Source: Ceratotherium simum simum (Eukaryota; Chordata; Mammalia; Perissodactyla; Rhinocerotidae). From it: DNA of 64,000 nt. The notes below the pieces were generated by a model, which saw only the letters and a program-made list of their open reading frames with translations, did not search any database and was not told where the DNA came from. Numbering within the stretch: position 1 is the stretch's first letter; the number at the start of each line of letters is the position of its first letter. Positions 45,275 through 55,739 of the stretch are shown here, in pieces. The stretch covers positions 10,680,063 through 10,744,062 of the forward strand of contig NW_004454170.1 of NCBI RefSeq assembly GCF_000283155.1. The letters are read 5' to 3'. The position numbers were made by a program, and so were the translations under genes.

Positions 45275-45508
45275 TGGGGCTTGGCAAACGTTTTTGGTAA
45301 AGGGTAAGACTAAATATTTTAGGCTTTGTGGGCCATGTGGTCTCTGTTGCACCTGCTCATCTCTACTGTTGTCACATGAAAGCAACCACAGACAGTACCA
45401 AATGAATGAGTATGGCTGTGTTTCGGTATGACTTTATTTACCAAAACAGTCAATGAGCTTATGTCTGATTATGGCCCATAGGCCATAGCTGCCAACCCTG
45501 GTTTAGTG
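45275..45508 (+). mobile_element. hAT-like MER nonautonomous transposon, copy 1
   Basis: ggggcttggcaaacgtttttggtaaagggtaagactaaatattttaggctttgtgggccat, then ctctactgttgtcac, gaaagcaaccacagacagtac, tatttaccaaaacag, and ggccatagctgccaaccctgg. Terminal inverted repeats of the 'caggggttggcaaac' type are partly preserved. It shares its plan with 46591-46815. Confidence 0.75.
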
Positions 45509-46019
45509 ATTCAGCTTACAATATCTGCCAATGGACCCTAATATTTCAGCCATATCTTATTCTCACAAACTGGGGTGCAGACATGTCTGAAAGATGAGAG
45601 TGGAGAATGGATCTCATAAGATGATTTGGTGATCCCAGGGTTGACTCTGACGGCTGACAGCCGAGTGGAGTGGCCTATCTCTCTGCGTTACTCCCTGCCT
45701 GTCCCTCCCCAAACCACATGACTGGTCAGAGAGATGACCAAGGGACACCCCAACTGGGGAAGAGAGAATAGTAAACATGGTAACTAAAAATCTGAGGGTT
45801 GGATGGGTACATAGGATTCACTGAGCACCATAAATATCTGTTTCCATATTCTTGAGCTCTTTAGTACCCAGAGAATTGTTAGTTAACCACAGATGTTTGG
45901 GGTGCGAGTTAGAGAAAGCTTCTCTAATTTTCCTAGCCTCAGAAAATTTCACATTTGTATCTGGCTTCACCTTTGCTAGAGTAGAACCAGCATCAAGACA
46001 GTGTGAGTTATATAATCGC

Positions 46020-46260
46020 ACATCAAACCTTTGTGTTTATCATTAAAAATATGGCAACATCATTGCAGTTATAAACAGAGTTACCAAGGAAACCAGTTTA
46101 TCATAATTAGCTATTTATTCCCTCTTCTTTCTCACTCTCTCTGCTCCTTCCATCTGAGTTTTCTTTGGGCTGAGAGGTATGATAAGCTGTTATCAGTCTG
46201 GGCTCAGTGGCTAATTAGGTCCTAATATTGATTCATACAATTACATTGCTCTTTTCCATA
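46020..46260. promoter_or_regulatory. Candidate conserved noncoding element with GATA-site inverted repeat
   Basis: Repeat-free block containing the perfect inverted repeat TGATAA-GCTG-TTATCA at 46180-46195, which gives two opposed GATA-factor sites around a GCTG spacer. The homeodomain-like cataattagc and gctaattagg lie nearby. Inference only. Confidence 0.33.
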
Positions 46261-46267
46261 ACTATGG

Positions 46268-46318
46268 ATTGTCTGTGCTTATTACAAATAGTGCATTGTC
46301 TGTGCTTATTACAAATAG
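46268..46318 (+). repeat. Short tandem duplication, 27-bp period
   Basis: A 24-bp segment (starting attgtctgtgcttattac) at 46268-46291 is repeated exactly at 46295-46318. A small recent replication-slippage duplication. Confidence 0.93.
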
Positions 46319-46590
46319 ACACAACAATGGAACAATTGGTTTATTATATGTGTTTTAAATAGTCATAATAGCTGTCCCCAGGGCAATGGTATATCAAAAC
46401 CCAACAGATAGAAGATAAAAACTTTTGGTCTAAAAAAGACTTGTGGCACTTTCTCTTGCATTAGGAGATTGTTGTGAAAGGAATTGCTTCCTGGATGGGG
46501 TTTCCCAGTCCTGCAGGATTTTTCTTGTTTTTGTTGTCCATTACAATAGAGAACATTAGCTGGTATCCATACTCCACACTGATGTCCTGG

Positions 46591-46815
46591 AGCAGGGGTT
46601 GGCCAACTTTCTGTAAAGGCCCAGGTAGCAAATATTTTAGGTTTTGCAGGCCATATGGCCTCTGTTGCAGCTACTAAACTCTGCCTTTATAGCAGGAAAA
46701 CAGCCATAGACAATGTGTAATGAATAGGTGAGGCTGCGTTCCAATAAAACTTTGTTTACATAAACAGGTGGCAGGCCAGATTTGGCCCACTGGTTATAGT
46801 TTGCTGACACCTGTC
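46591..46815 (+). mobile_element. hAT-like MER nonautonomous transposon, copy 2
   Basis: Begins with gcaggggttggccaac and ends gtttgctgacacctg, forming imperfect terminal inverted repeats of about 15 bp. Inside are ttctgtaaaggcccaggtagcaaatattttagg, cagccatagacaatgtgtaatgaat, ttccaataaaactttgtttac and ccagatttggcccac. It matches copy 1 at 45275-45508 in the same orientation, 1.1 kb away. Confidence 0.82.
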
Positions 46816-47285
46816 TAGAACCTCAATCCCTAATGCAGGGAATAAACTTGCAGTTGGGCATCTTAGAGTGGGAACAACATCTGGGGAAGGCTGGATGAGC
46901 CACCAGGAGCCAATGTGCTGCTACTCAGCTGTCCCGTGAGGGTCTCTCCGTGCTTGTCAGTCTCTCATCAAGAAGGGAGGTTTCTCATGGTGACCCCCCC
47001 AACCCCTGCCATGGAGGGGTGGACCAGGGATCAAGTGACCTGGGGTGAGTCCTGACTTGGACATTTAACTGGATGACACCTTCTCATCTGCAGTCCACTC
47101 TACTTGCTCCAAAGAACTGTAAGAGTCAACCAGGACAATGAATGGGAAATGGCTCTGTGAACAGTGAACCACCAAATCATATAACTATGTGAGATATGGC
47201 TGTTAAGATGAGGCTATAGAGCAGATGTCACAGTCACAGATGGGATAGGAATGACCCTTCAGGTTTTAGTCTAACTGTCATTTGA
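46816..47285. other. Mostly unique sequence
   Basis: No gene or clear repeat is recognised. Confidence 0.4.
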
Positions 47286-47289
47286 TCCT

Positions 47290-48090
47290 TGAGCCCACCC
47301 TACACTACTCTTCCGGGAAACTGTCCAGCCTGAGTTTTAGTCCCCCCAGTGGCCGAGTTCCAGATCTTCCAAGATAGTTGGCTTCATCTAGAGACAGTTC
47401 TGGTTGTCAGAAATTTCTTGCTGATATTGAGCCCAAATCTGTCTTTCTAGATCTTCCACCCATTGGTTCTGGTTCTATGCCTCAGAATTTTCCAGAACAA
47501 GATTAATCTCTTCTTCGCTTGACAGCTCTTTGAATATTTGAAGATAGAGGACATGGTCTCCAAGTCTTCTCACCAGGCTAAACATCATCAGTTCCTTGAA
47601 CTGTTTCTATATGATGTGGTTTTGAATCTTTTCCCTATCCAGGTTGCTTTCCATTGCACAAGTTCCAGTTTCTCAACACTCCTCCTGATTGGTATACCTA
47701 TGATTGGACACAATATTCCATGCATGTTCTGACTAGTACACGGTAGAATAGGTTCATCATCTCCTTTGTTCTAGATTTAATGCTTCTGTTAATGCAGCCT
47801 AAAATCACATGTGACCACATAACAGTGTTGGATTTTATTGAGTTGAAGTTGACTAAGACCTTTAAGTCTTTTCGCCACGTACTACTAAGTCATGGCTACC
47901 CCATCCTGACTAGTGCAGAGTAAAGTTTACCTGGATTTCCAATAAAATTTTTTTGCCTGGATTTGGCTCCTTTTTACACAAAGTCAAAGTCCTTTTGAAT
48001 GTGATTACATATCTTTTTCAATTTGGGTAGTCTGTTTTAATGAGAATGCTGACTGTGATGTCAACCACATCTTTATATAGCCTATATGAG
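47290..48090 (-). mobile_element. CR1/L3-class LINE remnant, antisense
   Basis: The plus strand reads gacagctctttgaatatttgaagatag..catggtctccaagtcttctcaccaggctaaacatcatcagttccttgaactg, then ccaggttgctttccattgc and ctccagtttc-like text, gacacaatattccatgcatgttctgactagtac, taatgcagcctaaaatcac, and gactaagacctttaagtcttttc, then aaagtccttttgaat. This is the antisense landmark series of CR1/L3 LINE 3' regions, shared across amniotes. At about 800 bp it is a long fragment for such an old family. Confidence 0.72.
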
Positions 48091-48325
48091 TTCTGTTGTA
48101 GTCAAAAGTACAGCCTCTAAATCAGTGAGACTCAATTTTTACTGGTCTGTGAAAAGGTAAGGAGCTTGTCCCAGAGTGCAAATAAAAGCATTACGTCAAG
48201 GAAATCTAAGCTGAACTAAACACTGTGCTTAGTGACGGAGTTGATTTGCAGCTTGCAGATGGGCAGCAGTCCTTGGACTACACTTTGACGAGTGTGGCTC
48301 TAAATGACACTCTAAGATTTTGATT

Positions 48326-48356
48326 GGAACCCTAGAAGCTGGTTCAAGGAGGGTAG
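48326..48356 (+). repeat. 31-bp dispersed direct repeat, copy 1
   Basis: Begins ggaaccctagaagctggttc and matches 49296-49326 at 30 of 31 positions. Flanking sequences differ on both sides. Confidence 0.85.
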
Positions 48357-48479
48357 ATGAGAAGAAAAAACATCTTCAAAAAGAATAAAAAAGATCATGG
48401 TGATTAGATGAAAATTACCCTGGAGATTCAGTCTAAGTTGGGGTCCTAATGGAAAACCTCTTCAGTCTGGATTTCAGTG

Positions 48480-48605
48480 ATTATTCAATGCACATTTGTT
48501 GATTTCTCAATCTGTGAGCAGCATTGTGCTGGGCACTGGGGTTTACAAATTTAAATACGATATGGGCTGAGCCATGGTTAGGGATCCTTAAATACAAACA
48601 AATAA
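48480..48605 (+). repeat. Old mammalian interspersed repeat fragment
   Basis: tgattattcaatgcacatttgttgatttctcaatctgtgagcagcattgtgctgggcactggggtttac follows the 'ttattgagcacctac..gtgctaggcactggggata' pattern. Confidence 0.5.
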
Positions 48606-48609
48606 CAAA

Positions 48610-48962
48610 TTGTGGCATAGGCTGCTAGTGGCCTCCTCTGATATCATTCTCTCCTTTCACCTTAGTAACAGAATCCTGATTTTATTCACGGCAGCAGTGT
48701 CCTCAGGTAACAGACCACATATCCCAGCATCCCTTGCAGTTAGACTTGATCATGTGATTTCCAGCATTATCTTTTATCACAAGGGAACCTTAATGATAAG
48801 AGTTTCATGCTATATAGATATTGGAGCAGAAAGATAGAGGAACCTAGGTCTCTGACGACTCTGTGAAGCCTCCAGCTCTCCTAACTGTGGACTTCGTTTA
48901 CATGGGAGAATAAATCCTTGTGTGTTCTAGCTTCTGTCATATGCCGCTGAACCTTATCCAAA
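48610..48962 (+). mobile_element. Old LTR, ERVL-MaLR-like
   Basis: ccacatatcccagcatcccttgcagttagacttgatcatgtg, then agtttcatgctatatagatattggagcagaaagatag, gactctgtgaagcctcc, aactgtggacttcg and gggagaataaatccttgtgtg are landmarks of an old MLT1-type LTR in sense. Confidence 0.55.
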
Positions 48963-49640
48963 GTGGTAGAGAATTTGATATTTAGAATGTGGTTGCTCTA
49001 AGAAGCAGAATTTAAAGTGTGATATTGACTGAGTAGAGGAAGTGTGAAGGCAAATATTTAGAACTCAGATTTTGCAACCTGGAAAGCTGGTGACCCTAGT
49101 TATGCATTGGTAGAGCATTTGATTGAATTGCTGCCAGCTGTAACTGGCAAAGCAAACTGTGAGTTGACTGAAGCTCTTGCTTTAGGGGAAATGGCAGAAA
49201 AAATTCAGAGCGTTGGTTTGCTGTCTCATTGCCACTTTTAGCAAAGTCCTGCAAAAGAGAGCTGACCAGTCTGAGGGCAGATGAGGAGAGAAAGTGGAAC
49301 CCTAGAAGCTGGTTTAAGGAGGGTAGGACCTTCCTACCCTCTAAGGGAGCACCTCTTTGCTTAAGAGGTGCTCTCTGTCTGAGGCCTGCAATCTAAGTTT
49401 ATTGAGAATCTTATAATATGAAACTTTGTTGGCTTTTCTGCTGCAAAATGAAGTGGGAGTTATAGTGGCTCCAAAACCAACATCTTAGCAGGAAATAAGG
49501 CTGGTGCCCACCACAGCAAAGACAAGATTAAGGGTGCTGTCTTCCACAGTGTGGACTGCTTGCCTCTGAACTAATTTATGTTAGAGAGTAAGCCCTTGTC
49601 TTCAAGCTTCTGAGATTTTGGATTAATGTAGTGGAACTTG
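48963..49640 (+). mobile_element. Probable MaLR internal sequence
   Basis: Directly follows the LTR with aagtggtagagaatttgatatttagaatgtgg, similar to the 'tggtacagaatttggtattcag' start of MaLR internal regions, then tttgcaacctggaaagctggtg. The rest is poorly recognisable and no open frame remains. If right, this is a partial LTR-plus-internal copy rather than a solo LTR. Confidence 0.35.
49296..49326 (+). repeat. 31-bp dispersed direct repeat, copy 2
   Basis: Same 31-bp sequence as 48326-48356 with one C/T difference. Offset between copies is 970 bp. Confidence 0.85.
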
Positions 49641-50185
49641 ACCTTAACTGATACTCGTGGTCCGGGAGCCGATTGTGAAAGTTTTCTTCTGTCGTGCTGA
49701 GGACTTGGTACGTTATCCTCTGGGCAGGGGGCTTGGCCTGATAAGACCTGATGAGAGTGGGTTTAGGCAGGTGAGGAGCGGGCAACCTCTGAGATGGTAC
49801 AGGTTATCAGGGTATGAGCCAAGCCTCCTAGTCCACACCTTCCTGCCTCCTGGCTTGTTTGGCTCCTGACATTCTACATTACACTTGTATTCCTTTAATT
49901 TTTGAAGGCATTTCAGATGTTGAAAGTCTGTTCTTAGTGAATTTCAAATACTCAGTAGGGGATGGACACAAGAATGCTCCAGCCCCTGACAGCTGCCCAA
50001 GCCCCCAGCCCTGTGGAGCCCAGCTCAGGGAGCGAGGTGGAGGTGCCTGGGAGTGTGAAGGGCACAGAAAGGGAATGGAGGGAGGGTCACAGAGAAATGT
50101 CGCCAAGCTCACAATTCCGCTAAAGGCCGGTGCAGCCTGGGATGCCGGGATCCTGGGAAGTGTTTTTCCGTCAAACTCATTCTCT
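49641..50185. other. Unique sequence
   Basis: No repeat is recognised. The frame at 49859-50212 (117 codons) overlaps opposite-strand frames and shows no domain. Confidence 0.4.
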
Positions 50186-50189
50186 AAGG

Positions 50190-50340
50190 CTGAACCTGCG
50201 CTGTGTCACTGAAGTGGAATTTGATCCATGTAGACAGCTGATCTGGACATTTTTGGCCCGGATTCTTTGTTTGGCTGTCTCCACTGATCAAATTAACTGG
50301 ATAATTGCCAAATCTCTTCTCAGTTGTTCTCCCGTAGGCA
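50190..50340. promoter_or_regulatory. Candidate conserved noncoding element
   Basis: Repeat-free block with ttctttgtttggctgtctcc, actgatcaaattaactggataattgcc and aaatctcttctcagttg, resembling mixed forkhead- and homeodomain-type sites. Inference only. Confidence 0.22.
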
Positions 50341-50819
50341 GCTGGTGCGGCCAGCAGAGTGGGGTGGGCCTCCATGGACGAGCCGGATTAGAGAGTTAGT
50401 ACCTGCTCGCTACCTGGTCGACCCGGGGGACCTGCCATTTAATCAGGGGTGAGAACCAAGGGCCTGGGTGGGGGAAATTGGTGACAGATGGGCCTCAGCT
50501 CTCCCAGCTCCACAAGCAGGAAGATGTAACAGTGGTGCAGCCTGTGTTTCCCCAGGTGACCCTGTGGACCAGCAGAAGAGACAGGGCCTAATTAGAATTA
50601 GGAGCTGCCCTGACGCTGCTCCCACTCACTGTGCTGTGTGTGTTGAGGGTATCACAGAGTCTTATCTCTAAGCAATTGTTGTCTGGGGAGATGAGTTTCT
50701 TAAACTCTAGGGCTAAGACAAGCTTCACAGAGGCTGTGAAAAAGACGGGGAAAGAGGTCTTCTTTCTCCTCCCCCGTCTCGGGGTGGTTGGGATCCCAGA
50801 CTTTAGCTTGCACTAGCAC
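50341..50819. other. Unique sequence
   Basis: No repeat or gene is recognised. Confidence 0.4.
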
Positions 50820-50970
50820 ACTTTGCACCTTGACTGTTACTCTGATAGTTTTTCCTGTGTCTTGTCTCCTCAACCAGCATACATCTTCTTTAAGAGCATG
50901 ACTCTTTGTCGGTTTCCTCAGCACCTAGCAGAGTGTCCGGCATATGGTCAGTGCTGGATGGTCTATTGTT
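50820..50970 (+). repeat. L2 LINE, 3' end, decayed
   Basis: ctttaagagcatgactctttgtcggtttcctcagcacctagcagagtgtccggcatatggtcagtgctgg follows the L2 3' region in sense. Confidence 0.65.
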
Positions 50971-50974
50971 TAAT

Positions 50975-51190
50975 TCAGTAAGATTTATTGAGCACTTATG
51001 ATGTGCTTGAACACTCTGGGGAAAACAAAGATGGTCAAGCCTACTTTATGACGAGCCCCCAGTTTCATGGGGGTACAAGTGATTACAGTGCAGGGTGGGA
51101 AGAGAGAGAATAGTTTTGAATGGAAGTGCTATGGGGGTACAGAATGGCATTGGAAGCCAACACACTCTCCCTGAGCCAGAGCCCTGAGAG
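50975..51190 (+). repeat. Old mammalian interspersed repeat
   Basis: aattcagtaagatttattgagcacttatgatgtgc, then aaacaaagatggtcaagcctac, ccccagtttcatggggg and gtgattacagtgcagggtgg match the 'tattgagcacctac' class. Confidence 0.55.
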
Positions 51191-51194
51191 GGCT

Positions 51195-51345
51195 GAGGAA
51201 ACAAGGGAGGTGTTATTAGCCCCATTCAATAGATGAGAAAACAGAGGTTCAGAGAGATTAAATGACTTTGCTCAAGGTCACGCACTAGCAAGAGTCAGAG
51301 CCGGGGTTGAAACTCAGGTTTGCTGACTCCCTATGCATCTCAGGA
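51195..51345 (-). repeat. MIR SINE, antisense
   Basis: tagccccattcaatagatgagaaaacagaggttcagagag, then ttgctcaaggtcacgcactagcaag and cggggttgaaactcag match MIR in reverse. Confidence 0.85.
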
Positions 51346-51739
51346 CTGGCCCTCTTTTGATGGAGTACATCTTGGCCTTCAGAGTGGGGGGCAGGGGGAT
51401 TGGGTACCTGGATGGGGCAGAGATCTCAACCTTGTGCCGTGCAGCATGAACCAATCTGCAGATGGGTTTGTTAGGTTCAGATGGTACTGTTATTATTTTA
51501 AACCAAACTGATATTTAAAAAAGGATATTTCACATAAAGATTCAGATCTGGGGCTTCACTTTAAAAAATGAGAAGACCTACCACTCCTGCATAACATCAA
51601 CGTGCTGGTGCCCAGCGGCTGCCTTCCCTGAAACGGGGCACAGGCTTTCCGGTTAGCTGTAGTGCATGCTCACCTCCTCCATTGCTGGTCTGACCTCTTC
51701 TGGCATTCGAATTGGTGAGCCTGGGGTTGAGGGACCTGA
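51346..51739. other. Unique sequence
   Basis: No repeat or gene is recognised. Confidence 0.4.
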
Positions 51740-51779
51740 GTGTCGACCCCTTCCCAACTCTTAGCCCTGGATGGTCTTA

Positions 51780-51905
51780 ATGAGCATATGCATTCTAGTA
51801 GATGGAGCACTGGACCAGGAGTCAGAAATCTTGAGCTGGTGGTCCAGCTCTGTGATTTTGCGCAGATCACTTTAGCTCTTCCTCACTGCAAAATGAAGTC
51901 CTACT
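51780..51905 (+). repeat. MIR SINE, sense, 5' half
   Basis: agatggagcactggaccaggagtcagaaatcttgagc, then ctgtgattttgcgcagatcactttagctc and ctgcaaaatgaag match the MIR 5' and core in sense. Confidence 0.6.
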
Positions 51906-51949
51906 ATTGTCTCTGTGGAGCTGCCAGTGTTTCTGTGTGATGGAGGAAG

Positions 51950-52580
51950 GCAGTGAGGTGAAAGCTCTTCATAAACTGTTGACCAAAATAAAGGGCAGGC
52001 AGGTGGTTGCGACATATGAATGGTTGAGGTCTGTGAGGGTGGGTGCTGCAGAGAGAGGGGGTGTCTGCCTGCACCTGCCCCGCCCCGCCCTAGGCTGGAG
52101 CCTCCAGCCTGCCTTCAAACAGGGCACTGGGAAGTGGATGTTGATAAGTGTAGGCTCAATCTTTGGTCAAGTGACCCAAATGTTTGCCTTCAGATCGGGG
52201 AGTGGGTGCAGGAGGCTCTCGGGAGACCTTTGTCAACAGACTCCTTGGTCCCTATGCACCTAGTCTGGCCTCCAGGGCCCGTAGATCTGCACATGGCCCA
52301 TCCCGGCGAGGAGGGGCGGACTAGGTGTCTGCCTGTCTATTAGAGCTCTGTTCTGTGTGAGTTCCGCAGCAATTGCCCTCAAACCATTTCTGTTGGACTC
52401 CCTCTCTCGGGAACTTCTGCTTTGTCATTTAAAATAGTTTGGGAACTTCAGATTTAGCTGAGTGTCAGAGCAGTTTATTTGGTCTGTAGGCGTTTTTGTT
52501 TTTAAAATTCATGACAAGTTCCTTGCAACATGTTTTATTATATTTTCGCCACCTGTTCTACCTTGGGGGTGGTTTTAAAA
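51950..52580. other. Unique sequence
   Basis: No repeat or gene is recognised. The paired frames at 51907-52343 have no domain features. Confidence 0.4.
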
Positions 52581-52584
52581 TCTG

Positions 52585-52740
52585 GGACTATCTATCTATC
52601 TGTCTTTTTTTTTTTTTAAGTTTCCTTATTTGCCATTTATATGTGTCTTGCAAACACACACACATACACACACACACATACAATGTGAATTTAAACATGG
52701 GTATGAATATATATATATGTATATACATATATATATATCT
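52585..52740 (+). repeat. Cluster of simple repeats: (TATC)n, poly-T, (CA)n, (TA)n
   Basis: ctatctatctatctg at about 52588-52602, then poly-T, CA dinucleotides at about 52654-52680 and TA dinucleotides at about 52707-52738. Confidence 0.9.
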
Positions 52741-53885
52741 CCCCCTGTAGCTTGGTTGGCTTTAAACTGTGGTTATAATGTTGAAGGTGTATGTTTTGCC
52801 AGGCTAATTATGGAGTTTTAAATGATAAATTTATAAAACAAATAAATACTTGGAAAACCCTTTGCCAGTGTAAAGTGCTATCTCCCTAAACATTAATAAC
52901 AACAACAAAAAAATCAGAATATTTAATCTTCTAAGGAAAAAAGCCTATGAAAACTTTAGAACTTCTTCCAGCTTCCACTGAAGTGGAAAAGGAGAAGTAG
53001 TATGACCATTTTCACAGATGGAAAAATCAGATCTCAACAAGGGTAGCTGGAAGACCAGTGGTGGAGGTGGGGGTCCCTCCCTAAGCTTCTAATATCTGTG
53101 TAATTATTTGCAGTATCTCTCTATGTCAACCAGGATAAGGGACCAAAACATATGTATAGCACTATATTCTATTTCCTTGCTCTAAAAATACAAGTATCAT
53201 GCATCTAGGTTTAATGATGGTCTCATTTGAGCCCCTGGATCCAACTGTGCCTGAAGCCTGGACTTCTAAGTTATGAAAGACAATAAATTATCTTTGGGCT
53301 CTTCTACTTGAGACTAAAGAAAAATATTAGAAAAAATCTAAAAACCAAAAAACAACCTATACTATCAAAGTTTAACTTTCAACATATTATGTATTTAAAT
53401 TTGACCTAAAAATGTGAGGTGGGTGTTATCACCTCCATTTTTTGAATAGATGAAAAAACCCCACATATCCATGTGGAATATCTTATTGCTTGTAAAACCA
53501 GGACAACAGGTATATAGGACTTGAAAGAAATCAAGCTTCTTTTAGAAGAAATCCAAAAGTGGTCTACTTTATTTTCCATAATATCATTGGAAAACATGTA
53601 TTAGGGTCCCTGATATGGTGCCCTATCATGACCCTTTTGCTGAGATTTTCAAGAAGGATTTTGTCTGTGGCATTGAGACATTGACTCTCTCTTTATTGCC
53701 ACGGAAATGGAAGCTTCCCAAGGGCAGTGAGAGAGCCCTCTATATCCTCTGTAGGCCTCTGTTCTTCCTGTCCCACAGGGGGTGATCTATGGTGTTACAT
53801 GACTGGTAATGTGGGGAACAAGTAGAGTGATGTGCATAAGTTGCATAATTTATGCAAGTGTAATCTACAGAGTAATGTCCTGGGA
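52741..53885. other. AT-rich, mostly unique sequence
   Basis: Small MIR-like antisense scraps occur at about 52995-53070 (gaccattttcacagatgg) and 53400-53460 (gtgttatcacctccattttttgaatagatg). Nothing else is recognised. Confidence 0.4.
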
Positions 53886-53889
53886 CATG

Positions 53890-54045
53890 TAAAGCCAGGA
53901 TCTTATAATGGTTAAGAACATGGACTTTGATGTCATATAAGCCTAACTTAAGCAAGTTATTTGACCTCTTTAAGCATCAATTTATCCATCTATAAATGTG
54001 AATACTATGATTGATAGTACATGCTCAATAAATGATAGCTATGCC
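53890..54045 (+). repeat. MIR SINE, sense
   Basis: ttataatggttaagaacatggactttgatgtcatataagcctaac, then agcaagttatttgacctctttaagc, ccatctataaatgtg and acatgctcaataaatgatagc span most of MIR in sense. Confidence 0.78.
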
Positions 54046-54765
54046 TAATATTTCTCAAAAGTCTGATCAAATAAATCTGGGAGCCACTGCATAAGATTTT
54101 AAGGAAAAAATATTATCTTGGAGATTCATAATGTTCATTAGCGTATTAAGGGCTTGGAGGAGTTCATCAATAAAGCAAACTGCTTTTATTCATCCCAGGG
54201 TTTTCAAATCTAACTTAAGCATAAAATACTTTTTCTCCTCTTCTATTTTCTTGCAGAACTGGGGGTCCCATGGAACACACTTTGAGAAACCCCAAGGGTG
54301 CGTAATCTATAGTAATTGAAGGGGATTCATTAGGCCACCACTAGGGGGTGTGCCAGCCAAGTTTTCTGATTCTCAGTCAGAAAAGAGGGTTTGCTCTGGG
54401 CTTCCAAAGAATAGAGCTTTTGAAAGCTTCACTGGAGAGGATGGAGAGGCCAAAACAGCAATGGGTTAGGTGAGCAAGGGAAATAAAAAGAAGGGGTCAC
54501 ACCATGTGGAGAGAAGGAAATTTTCCTGCTTCCCTTCTGTTAAGACATGCAAATCGCTGACCTTTGGATAATGAATCAGTGGAGGCCACAGAATGGCTGA
54601 AATGGGAGGCATGAGTTGGAGGCCAGGCCAAGGGAGGGCTGGGGACAGTGAAGACAGGTCCACAGCAGAGGCCTCTGGGAGGCGGAGCGTCAAAAAGACT
54701 AGCATTTTCCAGGATATTGGTTTCCAGGATATCGTATGTCTAGGATATTGGTTTCTATTGGATAA
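54046..54765. other. Unique sequence
   Basis: No repeat or gene is recognised. A small internal duplication 'aggatattggtttc' occurs at about 54711-54724 and 54743-54756. Confidence 0.4.
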
Positions 54766-54840
54766 TAGTTTATATACATATATATATAATCTTCATATTG
54801 ACATAGAATATATATTTAATAAATATATATTTTCTGTTTA
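54766..54840 (+). repeat. AT-rich low-complexity tract
   Basis: Runs of TA dinucleotides and atatttaataaatatat across about 70 bp. Confidence 0.85.
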
Positions 54841-54939
54841 CTAAAAGTTTTCCCTTAACCTCATGCAAAGTTTGATGTTTATGTGTCAGTAAACTAGGGT
54901 GGTGGGTTAGGAGGTGGACACTGAACATAGGATGATAAA

Positions 54940-55073
54940 AATATCCATAGCAGAGAATTTGGAAAGATCAGAAAAGCAAAAAGAAATCACTTGCAATCAG
55001 ACACCCTTCCCTAATAACATTTTGAGGTATGTAAGGGGATGTATAAGTAATTGGGTTTTTGAAGGAGTACATA
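54940..55073 (-). mobile_element. Old L1-like fragment, antisense, left part
   Basis: aatttggaaagatcagaaaagcaaaaagaaatcacttgcaatcagacaccc matches the same antisense L1 landmark ('ggaaaatttggaaaat..cccataatccca') seen at 36570-36680. Its continuation appears at 55740. Confidence 0.4.
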
Positions 55074-55074
55074 T

Positions 55075-55545
55075 TGGTTAGGATTCTTTGGTTATAATGA
55101 CGGAAATCCAATTCACATGGCTTAGGTAACAAAGGAAGCTTTATTATAAGGATCTGGGATTGTCTGTCTCATGGACTCCGAGGGCAGGAATGTGGCCAGG
55201 CCTCAGGAACGGCGAGAACAGCAGGGACTCACGTGCTGTCAGGACGCTCTCTTTCTCTGACTCTTGTTTCTTCCTCTGTGCATTTGCCTCCTGCTGCTTC
55301 TTCTTTCTGTGGATCTGCTGCCGTGGTCTCTGGCCCACAGGGCAGGACACATGGGGCCACATCTGCACCTCCTGGGTACTCTGTCCTATCGTTTCTGCTA
55401 CTGGAAAGAGACAGCTTCCCTCAGTTCCAATTCCAGAATTACTGGGGAAGAAGAGGATTGTCCCGGCTGGTGTCAGATGTCCACCCTGGACCAATCAACT
55501 ATGGCCAGGTGCCAGCCATACTGTGCATAATGCTCCTCTGTGGCA
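55075..55545. repeat. Interspersed repeat, family unassigned, inside an old L1
   Basis: ggttaggattctttggttataatgacggaaatccaattcacatggcttaggtaacaaaggaagctttattataagg, then ctcatggactccgagggcagg, tgctgcttcttc, and tccaccctggaccaatcaactatggccagg. Same general plan as 44450-44785. Frames of 88-164 codons here are repeat sequence. Confidence 0.5.
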
Positions 55546-55550
55546 ACTGT

Positions 55551-55635
55551 ATATATGTGCGTGTGTGTGTGTTTTTATGTGTGCGTGCATATGTTTGTGT
55601 GTGCATGCATATGTGTGTGTGTGTGTGTGTGTGTG
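55551..55635 (+). repeat. (TG)n microsatellite, interrupted
   Basis: gtgcgtgtgtgtgtg with tgcatgcatatg interruptions, then about 27 bp of pure TG. Confidence 0.92.
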
Positions 55636-55739
55636 AATTTCACAGAAAAGCTGGAGGTAGGGGGGGAAGGGGATACTGGCAGACAGAACAATATCTAGTA
55701 CTGTGTATATTTTCTGTATTTGTATAGCTGAGATTAAAC

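Noticed and set aside
55160..55727. Frames of 88-164 codons with Cys-rich ends
   Set aside because: The Cys/Val-rich ends come from the (TG)n array and the rest from an interspersed repeat.
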